Shown: positions 1-8,557, counted from the stretch's first letter. The stretch is DNA of 36,428 nt from CAZLRH01 sp964562015 (GCA_964562015.1 CAZLRH010000031.1:1-36428), one strand, 5' to 3'. Notes: a model not told the origin generated them from the sequence alone. A program made the numbers and translations.

Positions 1-797
1 GTTTTCGCGATGGTGATGATGTCCGGGTCGAGATTCCAGTGCTGGAAGGCAAACATCTTGCCCGTGCGGCCGAGGCCTGTCTGCACTTCGTCGCAAATGA
101 ACAGCGCGCCGTATTTGCGGCACAATGCCTGCGCCTGCGGGAGATAGTCATCCTTGGGAATGTACACGCCCTTGCCCTGCACCGGCTCGACGATGAACGC
201 CGCGACGTTGCCCTGGCGCAGTTTGGCCTCGAGATCTTCGAGGTCGTTGGGGCGCACCAATTCCGCGCCCGGCATGAAGGGCCCGAAGCCTTCCTGGAAA
301 TGCTTGTTGCCCGTGATGGACAGCGCGCCAAATGTGAGGCCGTGGTAAGACTGGTCGAGCGAAAGGATGCGCTGCCGGCCGGTCGAGCAGCGGGCGAATT
401 TTAACGCGCCTTCCACGGCCTCGGCACCGCTGTTGCAGAAGAAAAAGGCATCGCGATCCGGGCCCGTGTGCTTGCTCAGGGCCTCGCCCAGCAGGCCGCT
501 GAGCACGGAGCAATCCATCTGCACCATGTTCGGCAAGTCGAGGTCGAGGACATCGCGGATGGTCTGTTTGAGGACTGGGTGGTTGCGCCCAATGTTGTAC
601 ACACCGTAACCGCTGAGAAAGTCGAGGTAATCCAGCCCATCCATGTCGTACAGATAGGCGCCCTCGGCCCGCGCATAGACCTTGTCGAACCCGATGGTGC
701 GCAAAACCTTGACGAGCGTGCGGTTGAGGTACTGCTCGTGCAGGTCGTAATTGTCGCCCAGGCGCGTGTGAACCAACTCCTTGATGTCAAAATCCAT
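1..797 (-). CDS. class III (PLP) aminotransferase, 3' end cut by window edge
   Basis: Fold-type I, class III aminotransferase (acetylornithine/ornithine/HpnO-like group), which moves an amino group between an amine and a 2-oxo acid using PLP. The 265 visible residues begin MDFDIKELVHTRLG (ATG at 797) and hold the family landmarks: NSGAEAVEGALK (cofactor phosphate region), the SYHG motif, and DEVQTGLGRTG with the PLP-ring aspartate. The last full codon is the lysine of ITIAK, the expected Schiff-base lysine, so the catalytic core is present but the C-terminal domain lies outside the window. It is the last visible gene of a minus-strand run after the LolA-like protein and the RND exporter (78 nt after the exporter stop). 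That company suggests an envelope-lipid or specialised-metabolite amine rather than arginine synthesis, but the substrate cannot be read from sequence. Confidence 0.9.
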   Translation of the reverse strand, partial: MDFDIKELVHTRLGDNYDLHEQYLNRTLVKVLRTIGFDKVYARAEGAYLYDMDGLDYLDFLSGYGVYNIGRNHPVLKQTIRDVLDLDLPNMVQMDCSVLSGLLGEALSKHTGPDRDAFFFCNSGAEAVEGALKFARCSTGRQRILSLDQSYHGLTFGALSITGNKHFQEGFGPFMPGAELVRPNDLEDLEAKLRQGNVAAFIVEPVQGKGVYIPKDDYLPQAQALCRKYGALFICDEVQTGLGRTGKMFAFQHWNLDPDIITIAK

Positions 798-875
798 ATT
801 TGGGACCCAAGCATATGCACCGCGGGCGGCGGCGCAAGCGCGATTGCAGGCCTCGTTTCGACCGGCCCACCAAAA

Positions 876-3800
876 TCAAGGCGCAGGCGGGTGGCCCGGA
901 GTCTCCGGCTCCGGCGCTGGCGGATGATTGAACGGCGAGCGGGTATCGACCTTGCCCAGGGTGTCGGCCAGGCGCAACCCGAGGATGCGCGCGAGGTTCA
1001 AATTGAGCCGGGCCGCCAGATACGGGCTGAACCGTTGCAGGCCGACGAGGCTGTTCCAATCCAAGGCGAGCAGCTTGACAGGCGTGAGGGTAGTCACATC
1101 CGCCGTGCGTTGGACGCGGGCCACAAGCGCAACTTCGCCGATGATTTGCCCCGGTCCCAGGCGGTTGAGTACCAGCCGGCGGGTTCCGGCGCCGCGCGAG
1201 ACTTCGAGTTCGCCTTCGATGACGACGTACATGCGGTTGCCTTCGTCGCCGGCCCGAATCAACTGAAATGCGGCCGGATGCTCTTCCAGATTGGACGCGG
1301 CCACCAGGCGGCGTGCCTGCCAGGTCGTGAAGCCCGCGAGCACCGGCGAGGCCTTCATCAGGGCGCGGCGCAAGTGCACGTCGAGCACTTCCCAGACGGT
1401 GATGAGGCGGGTGTTGCCCAGCAGCGCGGGCGTGATGAGCATTTCCGCGATGATGCCGAGGAACATGACCAGGGCGCTCAAAGCGCCGAATTGCTGCATG
1501 GGCACAAAGCTCGACGTGGCCAGAATCAGAAAGCCGCCCGCCAGCGCGAGACTATTGAGCACCACGGGTTGAAACTCGGCTTCGAGCGTGTCGGCCAGCG
1601 CGGGCAGCTCCGTCTTGCGCCGCCGCAGGTTGGCATTGTAGCGCACCATCAGGTGAATCGTGTCGTCCACCGCGATGCCGATGCTGATGTCGGCAATCAT
1701 GCAGGTGCCGAGGTTCAGGGAAATGCCGAACAGGCCCATGATGCCGAAGACCACGGCAATGGGGAAAAGGTTGGCCACCACCGCGAGCGCCGCCGCGCGC
1801 CAGGAGAGAAAGATGAAGCCCACAATCGCCAGCAGGATGAGAATCATGCTGCCCAGCGATTGCACCTGGCCGATGGCAATCGTGTTCACCGAGGCCGCCG
1901 CCAGCACCGCATGGCCGGTGATGGAAAATACGTGCGGCCCGTATTTGCCGCTATTGAGCGTGTTGGTGATCTCGGTCACCATGTCATTGAGCCGCGAAGT
2001 GTCATGGAGATTGCAGCGGACGACGAGGTTGGCCTGGGCAAAATTAGGCGTCACGTAGGGGCTCACTTCGGACGGGTGAAAGAGCAGGAGGTATTGGTGC
2101 ACCAGGCTGGGATCTTTCGGGATGGCGAATTGCGCGCCGCCCTGGTTTTGAAATTCACGGTTCACCAGCGCCACGAAGTCGGGCAGGCCAATGACGGAAT
2201 TCACCTCGGGAAACGTGCGCAGGTATTTTTCAATGTCGAAAAGCTGCTGCAACGTGCCGGGCTCGCGGAATTTGCCCGGGTCGCCGCGGAAGGCCACGTC
2301 GATGATGTCGGTGCCGGAGAGCCGGGTGGTCACGGTGTCGAGCTGGCGCATGACCGGGGCGTCCTTGCGCAGGAACGAGCTGAGGTCGTTGCTCAACTTG
2401 ATGTGGGACGCCAGCCACACCGCCGGGATGGACAGCACAATCAGGCCGATGATGACGCGCCGCGGATGGTTTACCAGCCGGGCCATGGTGAAACGCACGA
2501 AGGGCCGCGACAAATGCTCCTCCCACCAGCCGGTGTGGTGCCCGGACTCATGGCCGCCGTCGTGCGCGTCCGCCGGGCTGGCGGCGGTCTGGCCCGCGGG
2601 TGCGGCGGCGGGAGCCTCCGCCGGCACGCGGACAATCCAGCGGCCCGCCACGCGCATGTAGGCGGGGAAGGCGACCAGGGTCACAATAAAGCGCAGCACC
2701 ATCGCAGCGGCGGCGGTGGTGCCGAATTCCCGCAGCACGCCGATGTCCGTGATGCCCGTCGAGGAAAAGCCCAGGATGGTGGTGCCGCTGGTGAGAATCA
2801 GGCTGAGGCCGAGCATCCGGCCCGTTTCGCGCACCGCGGCCAGGCCGTCGAGCCCGCGCGCGCGGAGCTCACGAAACTCCACCACGCAATGGACGTCCGG
2901 CGGCGAACCGATGATGACCACGAGCGCGGGCACCACGTAGTTCAGCATGTTGAGCGGAATGTCCAGCCACGCCATGAGGCCGAGCGCCCAGGTGTTGGCG
3001 ATGGCGGCATTAAGCAGCGGCACGAACGCGCCCTGCACATTCCCCATCATCGCGCCGATGAGCACCAACAGCACGAGGCACGACAGCGGCAGCAGCACCG
3101 CCTGGTCGCGCATCATGTACTGTCCGATGGCGACGTGCAGCACCGGCGCGCCGATCTGGAAAATCTCCTTGAATTGCCCGCTCGCCCGAATCGGCGCCAG
3201 CAGGTCCTCGACCTGCCGGCTGAAGTCGGGATCAAAATCTTTTTTCAGCACGTACTCGGGCTTGAGATAGAGCGAAATCAGCGTCGCCTGTCCATCGGCG
3301 GAAATCAACGTGCCGACCATCAGCGGATTATTGAGCGCCAGGGCGCGGGCCTGGTCGAGGTCCGCCTGCGTCTCGGGCAGCGGGTCGAGCACGGGGCCGG
3401 TTTCGATGCCGCCGTTCTCACTGCGAATGGTGCTGATGTTAAACAGGCTCTCCGTGCGCTCCACGGCGGGCAGGTTGCCAAGTTTTTCGGCGAGATCGGA
3501 CAGGGTTTGCAGTTTTTCCCGGGTGAAAAGCTGCGCGTCCTGCACGTAAACCGCGGCCACATGGTCGGAGCCGAAGGCCTGTTTCACTTCCTCATAGCGC
3601 CGGTAGAGGTCGGTGTCTTGTGGCACGAGGCCCTCGGAGGACACATTGATGCGCAGGCCGCCTTCATGCACGAAAGCCCAGCGGCCCGGCAGTTGCCACA
3701 ATACCGGCGGGCCTTCCGGGCCCGCGCGCGCCGTTTTGGGTTTCACTCCGGGCGGCAGTCGAAACGTAATGCGCGGCGCGTCGGGCGTGGCGCTGACCGG

Positions 3801-3938
3801 CGGCGGCGCCGGGAGCCGGGTGAGGCTGATCCCTGCGGCTTGCAGCCCCGCGATCAACGTCAACAGTCCCAACACCGACCAGACCCAACCGGCGCGCCGG
3901 TAGCAAAAGTCAAAGAGCTTGCCGATGGCGGGAGACAC
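876..3938 (-). CDS. MMPL/RND-superfamily exporter with C-terminal cyclic-nucleotide-binding domain
   Basis: Predicted inner-membrane lipid/hydrophobe exporter of 1020 aa. It has the two-fold RND layout: TM1 near residues 17-37, a large periplasmic domain to about 275, a TM bundle about 278-430, a linker, TM near 494-512, a second periplasmic domain, and a second TM bundle about 695-845. The second half carries the proton-relay type motif GIAVDDTIH (754-762); the matching place in the first half is GSPPDVH (344-350) without the acidic pair. The linker has a histidine-rich stretch HDGGHESGHHTG (459-470). Residues about 885-965 form a Crp-type cNMP-binding domain with GQIIGEVAL and QRTADV, matching the phosphate-binding cassette. 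The start is GTG at 3938 with no clear ribosome site. It follows the LolA-like gene by 72 nt, a pairing common for MMPL exporters. The ligand and cargo are unknown. Confidence 0.9.
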   Translation of the reverse strand: MSPAIGKLFDFCYRRAGWVWSVLGLLTLIAGLQAAGISLTRLPAPPPVSATPDAPRITFRLPPGVKPKTARAGPEGPPVLWQLPGRWAFVHEGGLRINVSSEGLVPQDTDLYRRYEEVKQAFGSDHVAAVYVQDAQLFTREKLQTLSDLAEKLGNLPAVERTESLFNISTIRSENGGIETGPVLDPLPETQADLDQARALALNNPLMVGTLISADGQATLISLYLKPEYVLKKDFDPDFSRQVEDLLAPIRASGQFKEIFQIGAPVLHVAIGQYMMRDQAVLLPLSCLVLLVLIGAMMGNVQGAFVPLLNAAIANTWALGLMAWLDIPLNMLNYVVPALVVIIGSPPDVHCVVEFRELRARGLDGLAAVRETGRMLGLSLILTSGTTILGFSSTGITDIGVLREFGTTAAAAMVLRFIVTLVAFPAYMRVAGRWIVRVPAEAPAAAPAGQTAASPADAHDGGHESGHHTGWWEEHLSRPFVRFTMARLVNHPRRVIIGLIVLSIPAVWLASHIKLSNDLSSFLRKDAPVMRQLDTVTTRLSGTDIIDVAFRGDPGKFREPGTLQQLFDIEKYLRTFPEVNSVIGLPDFVALVNREFQNQGGAQFAIPKDPSLVHQYLLLFHPSEVSPYVTPNFAQANLVVRCNLHDTSRLNDMVTEITNTLNSGKYGPHVFSITGHAVLAAASVNTIAIGQVQSLGSMILILLAIVGFIFLSWRAAALAVVANLFPIAVVFGIMGLFGISLNLGTCMIADISIGIAVDDTIHLMVRYNANLRRRKTELPALADTLEAEFQPVVLNSLALAGGFLILATSSFVPMQQFGALSALVMFLGIIAEMLITPALLGNTRLITVWEVLDVHLRRALMKASPVLAGFTTWQARRLVAASNLEEHPAAFQLIRAGDEGNRMYVVIEGELEVSRGAGTRRLVLNRLGPGQIIGEVALVARVQRTADVTTLTPVKLLALDWNSLVGLQRFSPYLAARLNLNLARILGLRLADTLGKVDTRSPFNHPPAPEPETPGHPPAP

Positions 3939-4010
3939 GGCGGCTCGGTGGGGGCGGGCGGCGCGCAGGCCGCCGAAGGGATTTGCGGAGGGAGAAACGC
4001 GTCGGCGGCG

Positions 4011-4886
4011 TTATTTGGCGGACGTCGCCGGCGTGGCGGCGGCGCCGGCGGCAGGCAGGACATCCTGCACCATCTTGTCCTGGGCCGGACCCCACTTCGT
4101 GATGCTATCCTGCGTGAAAAACGACGGGTCCAGCGGCTTGTTCACGCGCGAGTTCACCAGGGACATGATGGTGGTCGTCTTCTTGACGTTATTCGTCATC
4201 ACGCCACGGGTGGGGCGCAGCGGCTCCTTGTCGGTGGACTTATAATCGTAAGCGTCGAAAATTTTGAGGCGTTCGTTCTTGGCGTTGAAAAATTCAATGC
4301 GCCGGATAATGAACGTGGCCTTGTCTACATAGAGGATGCGGTTGGTGTAGCCGGTGATTTTCTCGCGGTTCTTGTCAATCGGGGCGGACAAGATGACGTA
4401 GCTGTCCGCGCCTTCCACCTTTTCATCCTGCAAGCGGTCGTATTTCCATTCATTGGGTTTTTCCTTGCGCAGGTCCTCAAAGGTGAAATCGGAGCCCATG
4501 AAATAGCCCGCGCGCCCGTCGCCCTGGATGGGTTTGATTTGCCCGAGGCCGGGCAGGAAAAGAAATTGCTGCACGTCGCCATTGTCCTTTTCGAGCACGA
4601 GGAGGGCTGTCCCCTTCACATCATCCGGCGCGAGGAACCGCAGCACGTAATTGAAATTGCCCTTGGCGTCCTTTTGCACGGCGGAAACGAGTTGCCGGGT
4701 CTCCACTTCGCCGGTGCTCGACATCGTGACCATCTTCACCAAATCCACCTCGGAATCCGCACCGAGGGTGGTTTTGACCTTTTGCATCACTTCATCGCCA
4801 GTGAGAAAAGGAGTCGGGCGAAAGCCGGTGGCCAGCACCGCACAGGCGGCCACCGCGAACAAAGAAAGCAGACGTACAGGGCGCAT
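4011..4886 (-). CDS. LolA-like outer-membrane lipoprotein-sorting protein
   Basis: A 291-aa exported protein of the LolA-like family often annotated as outer membrane lipoprotein-sorting protein. The N-terminus MRPVRLLSLFAVAACAVLATG is a signal peptide. The mature part is beta-rich with the family pattern: a DEVMQKVKTTLG helix, VLRFLAPDDVKGTALLVLE, then FLFLPGLGQIKPI and YFMGSDFTFEDL, and a second half with AKNERLKIFDAYDY. These proteins are thought to have a half-barrel that carries lipid or acyl chains across the periplasm. It heads the minus-strand run with the RND exporter, so a shuttle that receives cargo from the exporter is a reasonable inference. The start is ATG 4886; the divergent 5083 gene shares the 196-nt upstream region. 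Confidence 0.88.
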   Translation of the reverse strand: MRPVRLLSLFAVAACAVLATGFRPTPFLTGDEVMQKVKTTLGADSEVDLVKMVTMSSTGEVETRQLVSAVQKDAKGNFNYVLRFLAPDDVKGTALLVLEKDNGDVQQFLFLPGLGQIKPIQGDGRAGYFMGSDFTFEDLRKEKPNEWKYDRLQDEKVEGADSYVILSAPIDKNREKITGYTNRILYVDKATFIIRRIEFFNAKNERLKIFDAYDYKSTDKEPLRPTRGVMTNNVKKTTTIMSLVNSRVNKPLDPSFFTQDSITKWGPAQDKMVQDVLPAAGAAATPATSAK

Positions 4887-4971
4887 GGGAGGGCGTCTTG
4901 TTCTCAGTCATCATAGACCGAAATAGGACGATAACTCAATTTCCTAAGGGGTTTCACCCCCGTTGCCAAGC

Positions 4972-4981
4972 GAAACGTTTC
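4972..4981. promoter_or_regulatory. GAAACGTTTC palindrome in divergent intergenic region
   Basis: A perfect 10-bp palindrome lies midway between the divergent LolA-like and S26-like genes. Its form resembles operators of LacI/GalR-type repressors, but no such regulator is in the window and a 10-bp palindrome can arise by chance. Confidence 0.25.
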
Positions 4982-5043
4982 AGGCCGAAGCTGCGGCCAG
5001 ACCGGGTTCTGGTCGGTGCGCTCAACTCATCCGCACACTGAGG

Positions 5044-5072
5044 TTGCCGGAATCATTTTCCCGGAGTAGAGT
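5044..5072 (+). promoter_or_regulatory. possible sigma70-type promoter for the S26-like lipoprotein
   Basis: TTGCCG (5044-5049), a 17-nt spacer and TAGAGT (5067-5072) fit a -35/-10 pair. If used, transcription would begin only a few bases before the ATG at 5083, making the message almost leaderless. Confidence 0.35.
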
Positions 5073-5082
5073 CCACCTTGTA

Positions 5083-5547
5083 ATGGAGGAGGAAATTTGT
5101 CATTGGCGGCGGGCGGGCACCGTCTTGGCCGGACTTTGGGTGGCGGCGCAATGCACCGGTTGTCAAAGCCCGGCCGGCTCTGGTGAGTCGCATTCCAATG
5201 TCAGCGCGCAAGGCGCCATGATCACCGCGTACGCCTTGCAGGGGCGGGCAGACGGGCGCGTGGTGGCCAAGGGCGCGGGGCAATCCATGGATCCGATTTA
5301 TGGCGAGAATACGGTGTTTGTCATCCAGCCCGTGCCGTTCGAATCCCTCAAACCCGGCGACCAAATCGCCTACCGCGCCCCCAATGGCGATATGATTGTC
5401 CATGCGCTGATGTACCAATCCCCCCGCGGCTGGGTGGTGAAGGGGTATAATAATCCCGATCCAGACCCCTATCTGGTCACACGCCAGAATTTTATCGGCT
5501 GGGTCGAGGCCACATTTGAGCCCGCGGCCGACCCTCCGGCCCATTGA
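5083..5547 (+). CDS. putative lipoprotein, S26/S24-like peptidase with Ser-His pattern
   Basis: A 154-aa protein with a short N-terminus, a hydrophobic stretch TVLAGLWVAAQCTGCQ and a likely lipobox cysteine, so probably a lipoprotein. The core has GAGQSMDPIYGENTVFV, matching the serine motif (SMxP) of S24/S26 peptidases, then LKPGDQIAYR, then DMIVHALM. The histidine sits where SipW/Sec11-type signal peptidases have their general base, in place of the usual bacterial lysine. Next comes KGYNNPDPDPYLVT and FIGWV, matching the KGDxN...D...IIG block of that group, though the first Asp is Tyr here. The start is uncertain: ATG 5083 gives the signal sequence, and longer in-frame versions reach 4963. 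The activity is unproven, and it could be a non-catalytic relative. The porin gene follows 106 nt later. Confidence 0.7.
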   Translation: MEEEICHWRRAGTVLAGLWVAAQCTGCQSPAGSGESHSNVSAQGAMITAYALQGRADGRVVAKGAGQSMDPIYGENTVFVIQPVPFESLKPGDQIAYRAPNGDMIVHALMYQSPRGWVVKGYNNPDPDPYLVTRQNFIGWVEATFEPAADPPAH

Positions 5548-5653
5548 TGCGCGGATTTTCTTGCGCGCCGTGTGGCGGCGGATTTAATCGGAGCAACCTC
5601 GCCACCCCACGGAGGGACGCGCGTTTGCGTTCGCCGCACCCGCGAGGAACGTT

Positions 5654-7087
5654 GTGAATACCGCTGCCTTCTCCTGCGCGAAAACACTGGCTTTTGCGTT
5701 CACTGCGGTTGCTGTTTTTTGCCCGGCCTGGACTGCCCGCGCGCAAACGGCCGCGGGCAATGCCACGCCCGCGGCCCCAGCGGCCGCCACCAGCGGCGTG
5801 CCCCTCGGTGGCGAGATGCCCAACGTCAACCGCCAACAGGCCCTCGCGAATGACAATATTCCACTGAATCCGCCGCTGGCCAAGATTCCCGCGACCACCG
5901 GGCCAATCGGCAGCGACGCCTGGTGGAATGGGCCTTATGCGGCGGGCGATTGGTTCGGCTTGCGGCCCATCGTCGAAAAAGCCGACGGCGTGGATTTTGG
6001 CGCGACTTACCTTTCCAATCTGGCGGGCAATCCCTACGGCGGCGCGCGCCAGGGCTTCACCAACACCGGTTCGACCGGGCTCAATTTGAATCTGGATTTG
6101 GAGACCATCGCCGGGCTCAAGGACTGGGACTTCTATTCCACCGCGGTCTGGCGTTACGGCGAAAGTCTGTCGCAGCGGTACATTCAGAACCAATTCAATG
6201 TGCAGCAAAATTTCGGCGGGCAAAACCTCCGCCTCTATGCTGCCTATTTGCAAAAGTCCTGGGACGACGGACGCCTGCTGGTGAAGTTCGGCCGCTTTGC
6301 CGCCGGGGACGACTTTTTGTCCTCGCCGATTTACTGGCTTTACATGAACAACGGCATCGACGGCAACCCGGTGAGCGTGTTCCTCAACGTGCCGTGGACG
6401 GCCTACCCGAATGGCACCTGGGCCACCATGGCCAAGCTGAAACCGTCGCCGGATTGGTACGTCGAGGCGGGAGTGTACGAGGCGCAAACCGCCTACCAGA
6501 CCCGCATGGCCGCGCACGGGGTGGACTTGTCCTTCGTCACGGGCCGCGGCGTGAATTTTAACGTGCAGGCCGGTTATACTCCCAATGCGGAAAAAGACGC
6601 CAAGGGTTTGCCGGGGCATTACTCGGTTGGCGCGTATGCGGTCGCGGCCTCGTTCTCGCGGTTGTCGGCGCCGGCCCAAATGGTCCAGAACAATTATGGC
6701 GTTTATGCGATGATCGACCAAATGGTGTATCGCGAAGGCGGGCCGGGCACCCAGCAGGGACTCACGCCATGGGCCGCCGTGCTGGTCTCGCCAACGCCAG
6801 ATCGCAGCCTGATGCCGTACTACGCGGTCGGCGGAGCAGTTTATCAGGGCTTGATCCCCGGACGCGACAACGACGTGACCGCTCTCGGCGTCATCTACGG
6901 CAAATACAGCGGAGAACTAACCACGCCGTCCCGCAACAGCTACGAAATGGTCATCGAGGCCAACTACAAAATTCAGGTGAACCAGTGGCTTTTCGTGCAG
7001 CCCGCCATGCAATACATCATCAACACCGGCGGCGGCATCCATCCCGACGCCCTCGTGCTGGGCTCGCAAATTGGTCTGACGTTTTGA
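5654..7087 (+). CDS. OprB-family carbohydrate-selective porin
   Basis: Outer-membrane beta-barrel porin of 477 aa, expected to let sugars or other small solutes diffuse in. It starts with GTG 5654, preceded by GAGGAAC at a good distance, and has a signal peptide ending near TARAQ. A low-complexity Ala-rich segment follows, then the OprB-type opening WWNGPYAAGDWFGLRP. Alternating aromatic beta-strands run to the end with a terminal phenylalanine (GSQIGLTF), the usual outer-membrane-protein C-terminal signature. Motifs such as VKFGRFAAGDDFL and NNGIDGNPVSV are typical of this family. The stop is only 15 nt from the convergent queA stop. Substrate specificity cannot be deduced. Confidence 0.9.
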   Translation: MNTAAFSCAKTLAFAFTAVAVFCPAWTARAQTAAGNATPAAPAAATSGVPLGGEMPNVNRQQALANDNIPLNPPLAKIPATTGPIGSDAWWNGPYAAGDWFGLRPIVEKADGVDFGATYLSNLAGNPYGGARQGFTNTGSTGLNLNLDLETIAGLKDWDFYSTAVWRYGESLSQRYIQNQFNVQQNFGGQNLRLYAAYLQKSWDDGRLLVKFGRFAAGDDFLSSPIYWLYMNNGIDGNPVSVFLNVPWTAYPNGTWATMAKLKPSPDWYVEAGVYEAQTAYQTRMAAHGVDLSFVTGRGVNFNVQAGYTPNAEKDAKGLPGHYSVGAYAVAASFSRLSAPAQMVQNNYGVYAMIDQMVYREGGPGTQQGLTPWAAVLVSPTPDRSLMPYYAVGGAVYQGLIPGRDNDVTALGVIYGKYSGELTTPSRNSYEMVIEANYKIQVNQWLFVQPAMQYIINTGGGIHPDALVLGSQIGLTF

Positions 7088-7102
7088 AAGCGAGCTCGCG
7101 GG

Positions 7103-8179
7103 CTAGCGTATCAACATCGCATCGCCATAGCTGTAAAAGCGGTAGTTCAGGCTGATCGCTTCGGCATAAAGTTCCTTGAGCCAGGCCACTCCCTCCACCG
7201 AGCCCGGCGTGAGAAACGCGCTCACCAGGCACATCAGGGTGGAGCGGGGGAGGTGAAAATTTGTCAGCAGCATGTCTGCTCCGGCGATGGCGCGCGGCGG
7301 CACGATGAAGATTCCGGCTTCGGCCATCCAGTCGGTGGTGTCGGGAGTGGGGTGGGGTTGCGCAAAATAATCTTCGAGCGCGCGCAGCGTGGTCGTGCCC
7401 ACCGCGAGGCGCGGGCCGCCCTTTGCCTCGGCGAGCGCAGCGCGCGTGGCCGCTGGAATTTCGTACCATTCGCGGTGTATCACATGTTCTTCCAGACGGT
7501 CCACGGCAATCGGACGAAAAGTTCCCAACCCGACGCGCAAAGTGAGGTCGTAGGTGGAAAAACCTCGTTGCTCCAATTCCTTCAGCACCGCCGGGGTAAA
7601 GTGCAATCCCGCCGTGGGTGCCGCCGCCGCGACTTTCTTGGCGGGGTTCGCGTAAACGGTTTGGTAATCGGCGACATCGTGCGCCTCGGGTCCATGACGA
7701 GCAAGATAAGGCGGCAGCGGCATTTCGCCCAGCTTTTCGGTCAGGCTGAGCACCATTCCACCGCTGGAAATGACAAACCGCACGAGACATTGGCCGTCCG
7801 CACGCTTTTCGACAACGGTAGCCGAAAAAAGCGCCTCTTCGCCAAAGACTGCGCCCGGCGGATATTTGCGTCCGGGCTTGAGCAAGCACCACCACGTAAG
7901 ACCCGCGGGATCCGCGCGCAACTCCGGGTGCAGCAACAGGCATTCGAGTTGACCACCCATGGGCCGGCGCAGGCGCAGGCGAGCCTTGAACACCGCCGCG
8001 TTGTTGCGGAAAAGCCGTGTGCCAGGCGGGAGCAGCTCCGGCAATTCGCGAAAGATGCGGTGCTCCACCTTCCGCGTCGCGCGATCCACGACCAGCAGGC
8101 GCGCGGCGTCGCGCGGCTGGGCCGGGGTCTGCGCGATGCGCTCCGGCGGCAGCACGTAATCGAATTCGGCGGTATCCAC
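7103..8179 (-). CDS. queA: S-adenosylmethionine:tRNA ribosyltransferase-isomerase
   Basis: QueA transfers and isomerises the ribosyl moiety of SAM onto 7-aminomethyl-7-deazaguanine in tRNA to form epoxyqueuosine. Conserved blocks are FDYVLPPERIAQ at the start, PRDAARLLV, GGQLECLLL, the central PTAGLHFTPAVL, GLGTFRPI, HREWYEIP and the C-terminal TNFHLPRSTLMCLVSAF. I chose GTG 8179 because the encoded VDTAEFDYVLPPERIAQ then aligns residue-for-residue with the usual N-terminus; this gives 358 aa, the normal size. The frame stays open to TTG 8245, but that extra piece is translated from a 16-bp tandem duplication. It converges with the porin gene and diverges from acs. Confidence 0.93.
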   Translation of the reverse strand: MDTAEFDYVLPPERIAQTPAQPRDAARLLVVDRATRKVEHRIFRELPELLPPGTRLFRNNAAVFKARLRLRRPMGGQLECLLLHPELRADPAGLTWWCLLKPGRKYPPGAVFGEEALFSATVVEKRADGQCLVRFVISSGGMVLSLTEKLGEMPLPPYLARHGPEAHDVADYQTVYANPAKKVAAAAPTAGLHFTPAVLKELEQRGFSTYDLTLRVGLGTFRPIAVDRLEEHVIHREWYEIPAATRAALAEAKGGPRLAVGTTTLRALEDYFAQPHPTPDTTDWMAEAGIFIVPPRAIAGADMLLTNFHLPRSTLMCLVSAFLTPGSVEGVAWLKELYAEAISLNYRFYSYGDAMLIR

Positions 8180-8215
8180 AAAGCGCAGTGTGACGGTTTC
8201 GGTGGAAATTGAAAA

Positions 8216-8247
8216 TGTTGTTTCGCCAAAATGTTGTTTCGCCAAAA
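8216..8247. repeat. 16-bp exact tandem duplication upstream of queA
   Basis: TGTTGTTTCGCCAAAA occurs twice, at 8216-8231 and 8232-8247, with no gap. With queA starting at 8179 it lies 37-69 nt upstream, a position suitable for an operator pair; it may also be a simple slippage duplication. Confidence 0.8.
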
Positions 8248-8285
8248 ATTTGGGACTTGACGCGGGCCCGAAACACCCCCTTTCT

Positions 8286-8340
8286 AAAACTTGCGAATGG
8301 TGAATTTAAAGCTAAATTAAATTCACCATTCGCAAGTTTT
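8286..8340. repeat. 24-bp perfect inverted repeat (hairpin)
   Basis: Arms 8286-8309 and 8317-8340 are exact reverse complements over 24 bp with a 7-nt loop (8310-8316). The stem ends in AAAAC/GTTTT, so the plus strand reads into five T's and the minus strand into four. It lies between divergent genes, where a terminator is unexpected, so it could be a binding site, a small-RNA end or a palindromic repeat element. Confidence 0.8.
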
Positions 8341-8557
8341 TAATTGTCTGCTATTGTGCAGGGGGACAGGGCTTTTTAATGGGGTGTCCGCGACGGCTTT
8401 CGGCCGCTTTTTCAGGCGTGTTTCGCCGGCTGGCTCCAGTTATGGCCGGGATTAGAGAACGCGATAGCCGCGGGCCTTTTGGCTTGCGCCGAACAGCCAT
8501 TTTAGGATGCTAAAAAATCCCCCCAACTCTCGACCCCGGTTACCGCCGGTCCTTTTC

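Larger units (their letters stand above)
8180..8557. other. divergent queA-acs intergenic region
   Basis: A 378-nt gene-free stretch. It holds a 16-bp tandem duplication (8216-8247) and a 24-bp perfect inverted repeat (8286-8340). The frame of acs is open back to ATG 8507, but residues encoded by 8507-8557 are Pro-rich and unlike Acs. No convincing promoter was found, though both divergent promoters should lie here. Confidence 0.6.

Noticed and set aside
468..4916. A 1482-codon open frame on the plus strand
   Set aside because: Antisense to the RND and LolA-like genes. It is His/Arg/Gln-rich low-complexity text with no domain, typical of antisense frames in GC-rich DNA.
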